Source: Psychrobacter phenylpyruvicus DSM 7000 = NBRC 102152 | GTDB taxonomy: Bacteria > Pseudomonadota > Gammaproteobacteria > Pseudomonadales > Moraxellaceae | Assembly: GCF_000685805.1 (NCBI RefSeq) | Contig: NZ_JMKP01000019.1 | Span: 1 to 61,060, forward strand | Reading direction: 5' to 3' | DNA length: 61,060 nucleotides | Part shown: piece after piece, positions 54,246 through 61,060 of the stretch | Position numbering within the stretch: the stretch's first letter is position 1 | How the letters are laid out: each line of letters begins with the position of its first letter | The notes under the pieces: model-generated | What the model was told of the DNA's origin: nothing | The model's database searches: none | What the model saw: only the letters and a program-made list of their open reading frames with translations | Program-made: the position numbers and the translations under genes

Positions 54246-56078
54246 TTACATGCTGGTAGGGGCTGATAATCCTAATAAGCTCAAGCCATTGGCCAATACT
54301 TGACGCACAGCTTTAGACAGGCGTAAGCGAGCTTGCATTAAATCTAGCTCTTCTTGGCTTGGGGTTTCATCGGCAATAATACTGACCGGCAGAATACGAT
54401 TGTCGTTATACCAAGCATGGAATAAAGAGGCCAAATCTTTTAGGTAATTGGTCAATACGTGAGGGTCATAACCGGTAGCTGCGCGCTTTAAAGTCGCAGG
54501 ATAAGCCGCCAACAATTTAATTAGCTCACTTTCCGCTTCTGCGTTTAGTAGACTTTGCATGGCTTTACCTTGTGCATCATCCACATCAAAACCTTTGGCA
54601 GCTATCTTTTCAAGCACACTGCATACACGCGCATGAGCGTACTGAATATAATAAACGGCGTTGTCTTTACTTTGTGATTTGGCAAGCTCAAGATCGAAGT
54701 CAATGTGAACTTCTGGCTTACGAGCCACATAATAAAAACGAGCCGCATCATTACCCACCTCTTCACGCAGCTCACGTAAAGTCACAAACTTACCTGAACG
54801 AGAAGACATTTGGATTTTTTCTTCGCCGCGCCATAACGCTACGAACTGTACTAAAATCACTTCCAAACGCTTTTCATCGATACCTAAAGCCGTTAACGCT
54901 GCACGAACACGGGCAATATAGCCGTGGTGGTCAGCGCCCCAAACGTTAATTACGGTATCAAAGCCACGCTCGAATTTATTTTTGTGATAAGCAATATCAG
55001 AGGCAAAATAAGTGGTTAAACCATTGGCACGACGGACCACACGGTCTTTTTCATCGCCAAAATCAGTTGAGCGGAACCAAGTATTGCCATCTTTTTCGTA
55101 TAGATGACCTTTGCTTTCAAGCTCTGCCAATACCGGCTCAATCTCATCAGCAATAGATCTTTCACTAAACCACTGTTCAAAACGAACCCCAAAGTCATTT
55201 AAATCATCTTTGATATCGTCAAGAATTTCATTAAGGGCAGCGTTTAAAAATACCTCATATCCTTCATCACCAAGCGCCTTTTTACTGTTGGCAATAAGCA
55301 CATCAATGTGGGCATTTTTGTCGCCAGAGACCACTTGTTGTTCTCCAGCCTCATTCACCTCAGACACTTCATCTTCAGGCGCATTATCACTAATCACGCT
55401 ATACGGATGGAGGTATTTGTCACCACTTTCGGCTTTAATTTTTTTGGCAATATCGGTGACATAATCACCTTGATAACCGCCGACAGGAAACTTGATTTCT
55501 TCACCGCAAACCTGCAAATAACGCAAATAAGTACTGGTCGCTAAGATATCCATCTGACGACCGGCATCGTTGACATAGTATTCACGAGTCACTTGATAAC
55601 CGACGGCTTCTAGCAAGTTAGCCACACTCATCCCAAAGGCAGCACCGCGACCATGACCTACATGTAAGCTTGAAGTTGGGTTGGCAGAAACGAACTCCAC
55701 TTGAATTTTTTTATCTGAAAACTCATCGGTCAAACCGTAACGCTCATTTTTATCAAAAATAGCGTCTAATACCGCAAATTTCGCGTCGCTATTTAAAAAG
55801 ATATTAATAAAGCCAGGGCCTGCTACCTCTAATTTAGCGATGCTGTCATTTTCAGGCAAAGCGGCAGTCAGCTGTTCTGCCAAAGCACGGGGGTTAGACT
55901 TTGCAGCTTTAGCAGCAGTTAAAGCAATGTTACTGGCATAATCGCCATGCTCAGGGTTTTTACTGCGCGTGATTTGGCTGTTGTTTTGCCAGTCATTCGG
56001 CAATATACCTTGATCAATCAGTACCTTGGCTGCGCTATCTAATAACGCAAAGATTTCATCAATTTGAGCTTGCGACAT
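54246..56078 (-). CDS. argS: Arginyl-tRNA synthetase
   Basis: 610-residue class-I synthetase that charges tRNA(Arg) with arginine. The class-I signature is HVGHG (in ANPTSSLHVGHGRGAAFG, about 131-148), and the KMSKS counterpart is IQMSSRSGKF (about 409-418). The N-terminal Arg-tRNA recognition domain and the C-terminal DALR anticodon domain (LASLFHAWYNDNRIL) are both present. It has an acidic insert (about 220-260, NAPEDEVSEVNEAGEQQ) not usual in E. coli ArgS (577 residues), which explains the extra length. The SPOR gene follows 143 bases later. Confidence 0.97.
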   Translation of the reverse strand: MSQAQIDEIFALLDSAAKVLIDQGILPNDWQNNSQITRSKNPEHGDYASNIALTAAKAAKSNPRALAEQLTAALPENDSIAKLEVAGPGFINIFLNSDAKFAVLDAIFDKNERYGLTDEFSDKKIQVEFVSANPTSSLHVGHGRGAAFGMSVANLLEAVGYQVTREYYVNDAGRQMDILATSTYLRYLQVCGEEIKFPVGGYQGDYVTDIAKKIKAESGDKYLHPYSVISDNAPEDEVSEVNEAGEQQVVSGDKNAHIDVLIANSKKALGDEGYEVFLNAALNEILDDIKDDLNDFGVRFEQWFSERSIADEIEPVLAELESKGHLYEKDGNTWFRSTDFGDEKDRVVRRANGLTTYFASDIAYHKNKFERGFDTVINVWGADHHGYIARVRAALTALGIDEKRLEVILVQFVALWRGEEKIQMSSRSGKFVTLRELREEVGNDAARFYYVARKPEVHIDFDLELAKSQSKDNAVYYIQYAHARVCSVLEKIAAKGFDVDDAQGKAMQSLLNAEAESELIKLLAAYPATLKRAATGYDPHVLTNYLKDLASLFHAWYNDNRILPVSIIADETPSQEELDLMQARLRLSKAVRQVLANGLSLLGLSAPTSM

Positions 56079-56320
56079 AATTTATTAAACTCTGAAGTTA
56101 AGTGAATATTAGATGTAAACGATTTTACAGCAATACAGACCGATAATGTATTGCTAATATATTTGGAGCAACCCTTTAATATATCAAGGTTTGCTTGTTT
56201 TTTCCATAAACTTTGATGTTTGTTATTTTGTTAGAGTTATACAGCGTTGATAGCATTTTACAAGCCCACTCCTCTATAATGGGCACTGTATTTTAAACTC
56301 TTTTATAACTGGATAAATTT
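56079..56320. other. Divergent region between argS and the DUF2788 gene
   Basis: 242 AT-rich bases that must contain both promoters. No specific element identified. Confidence 0.35.
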
Positions 56321-56551
56321 ATGATTGCTACTGTATTTGCTATTGCTGCTGAAACTGTTACCAATTGGGGCCTATACGTTTTACTGCCTATCTTTATCGC
56401 TTTTTTGTTCTTTATTATGTGGGACATCTCCAAGAAATCTGACGCTGGTCGTGCAGGAACTTTCTGGATTTTCCTAGCGTTAGGGGCAGGTTTTGTTGGT
56501 TTCTTATTAAAACTTCTACTAGAAGTTGTGTTTGAAAGATGGGTTCTTTAA
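56321..56551 (+). CDS. DUF2788 small membrane protein
   Basis: 76 residues with two predicted membrane helices (about 18-34 and 49-68) joined by a short polar loop (DISKKSDAGRAG). The pattern matches the DUF2788 family found in Moraxellaceae and Pseudomonas-type bacteria; its function is unknown. It is followed by a hairpin at 56570-56601 that also contains the stop region of the convergent DUF1176 gene. Confidence 0.85.
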   Translation: MIATVFAIAAETVTNWGLYVLLPIFIAFLFFIMWDISKKSDAGRAGTFWIFLALGAGFVGFLLKLLLEVVFERWVL

Positions 56552-56569
56552 CCCTAACGATGTCTATTT

Positions 56570-56601
56570 AAGCGTCGATGGCTAATGGACACTCGACGCT
56601 T
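56570..56601. other. Inverted repeat at the DUF2788/DUF1176 convergence
   Basis: Nine-bp arms AAGCGTCGA and TCGACGCTT, flanked by CCCTAA and TTAGGG that can extend the stem (56552-56606). Neither side has a clear T-run, so it is terminator-like but not a canonical one. It includes the DUF1176 stop codon. Confidence 0.55.
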
Positions 56602-57751
56602 TAGGGTCGATTACCTGATTACTATAAACGTCACTAACGTAAGTAGGTAATTGCCACGCACCACCAGCAAAGCCGCGACACATGCCCGTGGTTGCCTCTT
56701 TTGAAATCACAAAAGCTTTCCCATTCCATACCCACTGTTTTTGTCCCCAGCAGTCACCTAACCCGCGACCCTTTTGAGTCGACCAAATCTCACCCTTAGC
56801 ATAATCTGAACCAGAAGTGGTGATAAGCTGAGGCTTACTGGGTTTAGCGTCGTCTATCAGCCAATACCCATATCCCATATTATAAGCGCCACTCCAGCAC
56901 AAATGGCTGGCCAACGTATGGTTACTATCTACTCGAGTGAAGGTCCAGCCGAGACGGTTTGAGTCATACCGTTTAAAGGATCGATATTGTTCCGACTTAG
57001 GGTTTACCAGTTCACACTCTCCCATTTCATCTTGGGTACCCATTAGGCTTTTAGAGTCTACCTTTACCCACTTTTCAATATTAGACTGAAAGTAGTTAAG
57101 CTTTGCCGGCGCAAGCGCTGTTTGTTTTTTACCAGAAAAAGCAAACGCTTTATGAATAATAGGTTTTGTTACCGCTGATTTAGGGACTTGTTTATTACGA
57201 TGACTCTGACTGACCAACGCCAACGAGTTACCTACTCGACCTTGTACGTCATCTAATTTGAGTAATACCGCACTCATGCCCTTGTCGCTGACTTGCCAGC
57301 GTGTACTACCCACATTAGAGACAGCCACTATCTCAATTTTAGTATTTTGACTCGCCTGCTTAAGCAGCGCTTGAGTCTGCTTTTGGTTTAACTGATAAAC
57401 ATCGCCATCTGAACTGACGCTTAATTGACCATAAAACTTATCATTCAGCCACAGCTCAATATCCTGCTTATCGGCCGACTTTAATGGGGGTAAAAATTGT
57501 ACTTCCGCCTTAGGTGTCATCTGCTTGGGTACGGCAGTGATTAAAATTGTGGCTGGCCTGTCAAAGTTATCCTCACTTGAATAGCCTGCTGCTCGGCAGG
57601 TCAACGTATTATCACAGACCAATTGCCAATCGTCTTTATTGTAACCCCAATCCTCAAACGGTTTGCCATACCCTTCTGCCGCTAGCACAGGCGTGGTCAT
57701 TATCGCTGACAGCCCAAGTAAGGCGGTGCTTATGAAATGCAATTTATTCAT
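56582..57751 (-). CDS. DUF1176 exported protein
   Basis: 389 residues with a clear signal peptide (hydrophobic about 7-24, cleavage after VLAAE-type site). The mature part has conserved Cys pairs (CDNTLTCRAAGY, CELVNPKS, CWSGAYN, GDCWGQ, GMCRGFAGG) and the recurrent pattern W-x-x-x-C seen in DUF1176 proteins. They are periplasmic proteins of unknown function. It seems single, upstream of no obvious operon partner. Confidence 0.87.
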   Translation of the reverse strand: MNKLHFISTALLGLSAIMTTPVLAAEGYGKPFEDWGYNKDDWQLVCDNTLTCRAAGYSSEDNFDRPATILITAVPKQMTPKAEVQFLPPLKSADKQDIELWLNDKFYGQLSVSSDGDVYQLNQKQTQALLKQASQNTKIEIVAVSNVGSTRWQVSDKGMSAVLLKLDDVQGRVGNSLALVSQSHRNKQVPKSAVTKPIIHKAFAFSGKKQTALAPAKLNYFQSNIEKWVKVDSKSLMGTQDEMGECELVNPKSEQYRSFKRYDSNRLGWTFTRVDSNHTLASHLCWSGAYNMGYGYWLIDDAKPSKPQLITTSGSDYAKGEIWSTQKGRGLGDCWGQKQWVWNGKAFVISKEATTGMCRGFAGGAWQLPTYVSDVYSNQVIDPKASSVH

Positions 57752-57883
57752 GGGAAACTGTCCTGTTCTGTCGTCTAGACAAGATATTTCGACGAGCGTT
57801 AATTTAACTTATATTTTGACTGTATCATGGCATAGGGATTTTCAATAAGAAATTTAAATGAATTGCTAAATTAATGCTAATAA

Positions 57884-58945
57884 CTACTTAGTGGCTATCA
57901 ATGTAGCTCGCATTGGTGCTGGATAGCCTTCGATGGTCTTGGCCGGGTCATTAGGATCTAAGAAATCTTTGAGCGATTGATACGTCATCCACTCTGTCGC
58001 ACGCTGCTCCTCAATTGAAGTAATATCAACATCGACGCATTTGACCTCACTAAAGCCAACCTTCTCCAACCAGCCGGTTAAGGCCGCCACCGACGGTAGA
58101 AAATAAACATTATTCATCTTGGCGTATCTATCATGAGGGACCAGTACCGTGTTTTTATCGCCTTCGACCACTAAGGTTTCTAATACCAACTGCCCACCTT
58201 TAATCAGCTGGTTTCTGAGCTGATGCAAATGCTCAAAAGGAGACTGACGATGATACAGCACCCCCATACAGAATACGGTGTCAAACAGTTGATTGCCTTG
58301 GTCAGTACTGTAAGGTAATTCTTCTAACCCCACTGGAATATAGTGGGTGCGGTAGCCTACACCTGTTTTGTCGTCATCGGTATCGGCATCGAAGCCACTC
58401 ACAAAATGGCGAATTGACATAAATTGGTGATAGAACAAACAAGAGGGGTCAATAACTATAACTTGTTTCGCCCCTGCCCCTGCCATACGCCAGCCGTGGT
58501 AACCTGAGCCACCGCCAACATCGAGCACATAACGGCCTTCTAGCGTACCCAAATGTGGGGCAACCCGATTCCATTTCCAATCGCTGTGCCATTCGGTATC
58601 GATAAAAACTTTATTGTCGCCAGTTCCAATCTGAAACGGACCCTTACGCCATGGCATCAACTGCTTCATCAAAGCGGTTATCTGTTTGTTTTGACCGTCA
58701 GTTAGCTCAGCATCAATGGTTAATATGTCACTATTTAGATCGACATTTTTTATATCCAGCTGAGGCAGATTTTCTACTGAGGATAAATAGGCAGGAGCAT
58801 GAGCATTACGACGCTTGTCTTTAATATCACTTAGCCACTGCGGTAGCTTCGCTAACCACTCATTAGCAATCGGACGATATTGCGCGCGTTGGATCAGTGC
58901 TAAATACAGTTCACGTTCTGCGGTTTCGATGGTTTTATTGGTCAT
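57884..58945 (-). CDS. cmoB: tRNA U34 carboxymethyltransferase CmoB
   Basis: 353 residues. CmoB uses carboxy-S-adenosylmethionine (made by CmoA) to turn 5-hydroxyuridine-34 of tRNAs into 5-oxyacetyluridine. Visible signs are [32 protein letters not shown] segments (about 93-120), the nucleotide loop [17 protein letters not shown] (about 140-156), [12 protein letters not shown] and [11 protein letters not shown]. Length exceeds E. coli CmoB (323) by an N-terminal extension. cmoA is not adjacent here. Confidence 0.96.
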   Translation of the reverse strand: MTNKTIETAERELYLALIQRAQYRPIANEWLAKLPQWLSDIKDKRRNAHAPAYLSSVENLPQLDIKNVDLNSDILTIDAELTDGQNKQITALMKQLMPWRKGPFQIGTGDNKVFIDTEWHSDWKWNRVAPHLGTLEGRYVLDVGGGSGYHGWRMAGAGAKQVIVIDPSCLFYHQFMSIRHFVSGFDADTDDDKTGVGYRTHYIPVGLEELPYSTDQGNQLFDTVFCMGVLYHRQSPFEHLHQLRNQLIKGGQLVLETLVVEGDKNTVLVPHDRYAKMNNVYFLPSVAALTGWLEKVGFSEVKCVDVDITSIEEQRATEWMTYQSLKDFLDPNDPAKTIEGYPAPMRATLIATK

Positions 58946-59130
58946 AGAGGGTTCGGTTCGTTTTGTATTTGAATGTGGGGTGGTTATTTATAAGATGCTT
59001 ATATTTTAAGGCTTATTATAAAGGGTGTGGTGATACGCGTGAACTTAGAAAGTTTTTGAGTAATGACTTGATGAATCTTTTGCTCGAGTGAGAATGGGAT
59101 TGATCTCATGCTTTTTCCCTACAAATAGCG

Positions 59131-60690
59131 TTAGTCTGAAGAGCAACAATCCTCTTCAATCGGACTGCCATGCTCATCGAATAAATAGTCTACGCCATTT
59201 TTGGTTGCTTTAATTTGGGAGGAGCTTTCAATAACCGCATCATCATACTCAAAAGGCACAATGATATCATTATCTTTATCTATTACTCCCCAACAGCCAT
59301 TTTTACGCACTGCTGTCATATCACTATAAAATCGATACTTATACTCAATACTGGTACGCCAATCTTCAACATCGATATTTGGGTCATCATATTCAAAGGG
59401 AATAACTATCTCACCTGTTTTATCAATAAAGCCGAACTTATTATTTCTCTTTACCGCTGCTAAATCTTCTTCAAACTCGATGGCTTTTTGATATTCAAAA
59501 GGAACTACTGTTTCAAAATCATGATTAATATAACCCCATTTACCCTCTCTTTTTACTGCAAGTAACTCATTGAAAATCGATGCAAAAACAATATTATCAA
59601 AGTTTTTAGTCGTCGCTAACTTGCCATCATTATTTACAAAAGAAAAGCCATTAGAGTTTTCTACATAAAAAAGATTCGGATTTATTCTTCTTATCTTCTG
59701 ATATTTAAAGGGGATAATCGTATTATTATCAGTATCAATTAACCCGTAAGTAGCAGATTGTACCTCTTCATCTTGGCTGTGTTCCTGAGTTAGATTTTCA
59801 GGATTATAAGACACAATAGCACGTCCATTTTTGAAGAAGTCAGCACCATCATACAAAAAAGGTATCACTACTTGTCCCGAGGCATCGATATAGCCGTATC
59901 TACCATTGTGCTTAACCCAAGCCTTAGACTCATTAAAGACACCAACATTATCCGCCCAATACGGTAACAACAACTCACCCTTAGTGTTTATAAAATTACA
60001 GCGTTTATCCTGACATGCTCTTGCCCATCCTGCTGAAAACCCAAGGATGTCATCATAGATGAGAGGTACAACAACTTCATCAGAAAATGATATTAAACCA
60101 TATTTAATATCATCATCGTCTTTAATGCTAACTGCTAACACGTCACTATCAAGACCTGAAAAACCCGTCATATCATAAACAATTTCATAGTATTTAGGCG
60201 CAATAACAACCTGACCTTTTTGGTTCACTAAGCCTTTTTTAACGTTGTCACCGTCTGGCTCTGCTATCTGAATTTCTGCATAACCATCATGGATTAATCC
60301 AATATGATCATAAATAATAGGCAATACCACTTTACCTGTGGTGCTGATGATACCTTCTTTATTACCTTTATAAACTCTTAAAAATCCATCTGAAAAATAC
60401 CGAATTGCTCTATATTCCGGTGCAGCCACCTCCTCACCTTTGGCATTAATCAAACCATAGTAATTATTATCTAATTCATCTTTTATGCCAAAAACAGAAA
60501 CCCCCTGATGTAGGCAAGTCACCATAGTATACTTTGTGTCTGTCATATCTATATCAGGCTTTTCGCAGTCTTCTGCAGCTTCGATAAAGGAGTCATCATT
60601 AGCAGTAGTTTCATTAGCACTCACTGAGAAAGGCAGGGTGATGACAGCAAACAGTAATACTGTTTTTAGGAGGTTAAGGGCTGCACTCAT
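59131..60690 (-). CDS. Exported WG-repeat protein
   Basis: 519 residues from the ATG at 60690, preferred because AGGAC lies six bases before it and the protein then opens with a normal signal peptide (ALNLLKTVLLFAVITLPFSVSA). A longer in-frame ORF up to 60789 reads into the IS left end and has no such start. The mature protein consists of about ten WG-type repeats (YGLINAKGEEV, YGYIDASGQVVIPFLYD, WGYINHDFETVVPFEYQ, FGFIDKTGEIVIPFEYD), a beta-propeller-like motif of unknown function, and ends CCSSD. The IS insertion 40 bp upstream should separate it from its promoter. Confidence 0.88.
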   Translation of the reverse strand: MSAALNLLKTVLLFAVITLPFSVSANETTANDDSFIEAAEDCEKPDIDMTDTKYTMVTCLHQGVSVFGIKDELDNNYYGLINAKGEEVAAPEYRAIRYFSDGFLRVYKGNKEGIISTTGKVVLPIIYDHIGLIHDGYAEIQIAEPDGDNVKKGLVNQKGQVVIAPKYYEIVYDMTGFSGLDSDVLAVSIKDDDDIKYGLISFSDEVVVPLIYDDILGFSAGWARACQDKRCNFINTKGELLLPYWADNVGVFNESKAWVKHNGRYGYIDASGQVVIPFLYDGADFFKNGRAIVSYNPENLTQEHSQDEEVQSATYGLIDTDNNTIIPFKYQKIRRINPNLFYVENSNGFSFVNNDGKLATTKNFDNIVFASIFNELLAVKREGKWGYINHDFETVVPFEYQKAIEFEEDLAAVKRNNKFGFIDKTGEIVIPFEYDDPNIDVEDWRTSIEYKYRFYSDMTAVRKNGCWGVIDKDNDIIVPFEYDDAVIESSSQIKATKNGVDYLFDEHGSPIEEDCCSSD

Positions 60691-60729
60691 GGATTGTCCT
60701 GTATCAGCTGATAGATTAATTTCCTGACT

Positions 60730-61060
60730 TGAACCGCCCCGGGATTGTCGGAGACTCAATTTTCTGAGAGAATACGACAATGAAAACACGAAACTATACC
60801 CCTGAAATGAAAGAGCGAGCCGTCCGTATGCTAATTGAAGCTAAAGACGACTACCCATCCACCTGGTCAGCCATCAAAGCTATAGCACCAAAGATAGGTT
60901 GCACACCTGAGACCCTACGATCATGGCATAAAAAGCACGTAGATAAAACCATTCCTGCAAACATTCAAGCTCAAAGCCAAGCGGAGCGTATCAAAGAGCT
61001 TGAACGTGAGAACAGAGAGTTAAAGCAAGCCAATGAGATTATAAAGAAAGCAGCCGCTTT
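60730..61060 (+). mobile_element. IS3-family insertion sequence, left end (runs off window)
   Basis: The left inverted-repeat region begins TGAACCGCCCCGGGATTGTC at 60730, and a transposase orfA starts at 60780. The TGAACCGCCCCGG terminus together with a helix-turn-helix plus leucine-zipper OrfA is the IS3-family layout. The right end and orfB are outside the window. Confidence 0.9.
60780..61060 (+). CDS. IS3-family transposase OrfA (partial)
   Basis: 93 codons up to the window edge. The start MKTRNYTPEMKERAVRML is a typical OrfA N-terminus, followed by a helix-turn-helix (AIAPKIGCTPETLRSWHKKH) and the leucine-zipper helix AERIKELERENRELKQANEI. The sequence reaches the AANEIIKKAAA region where IS3 elements usually have the programmed frameshift into orfB. 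Its stop and the OrfB partner are not in the window. Confidence 0.93.
   Translation, partial: MKTRNYTPEMKERAVRMLIEAKDDYPSTWSAIKAIAPKIGCTPETLRSWHKKHVDKTIPANIQAQSQAERIKELERENRELKQANEIIKKAAA

Noticed and set aside
54572..54949. 125-codon plus-strand ORF inside argS
   Set aside because: Antisense shadow of argS, His-rich by reverse complement, no start signals.
1..61060. tRNA, rRNA, tmRNA or other standard structural RNA genes
   Set aside because: No cloverleaf or conserved rRNA stretches were recognised in the intergenic regions inspected; a covariance scan would be needed to exclude them fully.

Overview
The window looks like a chromosomal segment of a Psychrobacter-type gammaproteobacterium (Moraxellaceae). 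The inference rests on low-to-moderate GC, a short (267-residue) AccA of the Acinetobacter/Psychrobacter kind, a TsdA-type cytochrome, a DUF2788 protein, a NiSOD beside an FeSOD, and a complete valine-degradation cluster. No rRNA, tRNA, CRISPR array or prophage was seen. Most of the window is ordinary core genome. An IS3-type element begins at the right edge.

Layout, left to right. 1-5.8 kb: cold-shock protein (cut by the edge), accA, a Ppx/GppA phosphatase, a lipoprotein-like dihaem TsdA cytochrome, hemL. 6.1-13.3 kb: the cytochrome bd system, with cydA-cydB-cydX on the minus strand (cydX is only 50 codons) and cydD-cydC diverging from it; an FNR-like site lies between them. 13.4-16.8 kb: a small HTH-like protein, ppk2, yjdM/phnA, ygfZ. 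16.9-20.1 kb: a Spy/CpxP-like protein divergent from a CpxR/CpxA-like two-component system.

20.2-22.1 kb holds the most interesting sequence. Three related non-coding units lie on the minus strand. Each begins with a perfect 18-bp palindrome TGTAAGCATATGCTTACA, which matches the GacA upstream activating sequence (TGTAAG-N6-CTTACA). In each, exactly 46 bases separate it from a -10-like TATAGC/CATAGC. The transcribed part follows, rich in GGA motifs, many in small hairpin loops, and ends in a strong terminator hairpin. I read these as three tandem Rsm/Csr-type regulatory RNAs that would sequester CsrA/RsmA under GacS/GacA control. A csbD-like stress gene lies between the second and third.

22.2-33 kb: prc, nagZ, an OmpA-like envelope protein with one membrane helix, a rhomboid protease, hemA, a DUF72 protein, a 16-bp minisatellite, a small coiled-coil protein and a Na/phosphate symporter. 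33.2-35.5 kb: an oxidative-stress block with a small His-rich membrane protein, nickel SOD (sodN), its maturation protease (sodX), and just upstream an iron-type SOD (sodB). 36.1-43.7 kb: rdgB, tig, clpP, clpX, an SDR enzyme and an MFS transporter.

44.0-52.4 kb: a valine/propionate catabolic cluster (acyl-CoA synthetase of PrpE type, mmsA, acyl-CoA dehydrogenase, enoyl-CoA hydratase, 3-hydroxyisobutyryl-CoA hydrolase, mmsB), which converges on an IclR regulator. 52.5-58.9 kb: iclR, an FtsN-like SPOR protein, argS, DUF2788 and DUF1176 proteins, cmoB. 59.1-61.06 kb: an exported WG-repeat protein, whose upstream region is interrupted 40 bp before its start by the IS3-family element that runs off the window.
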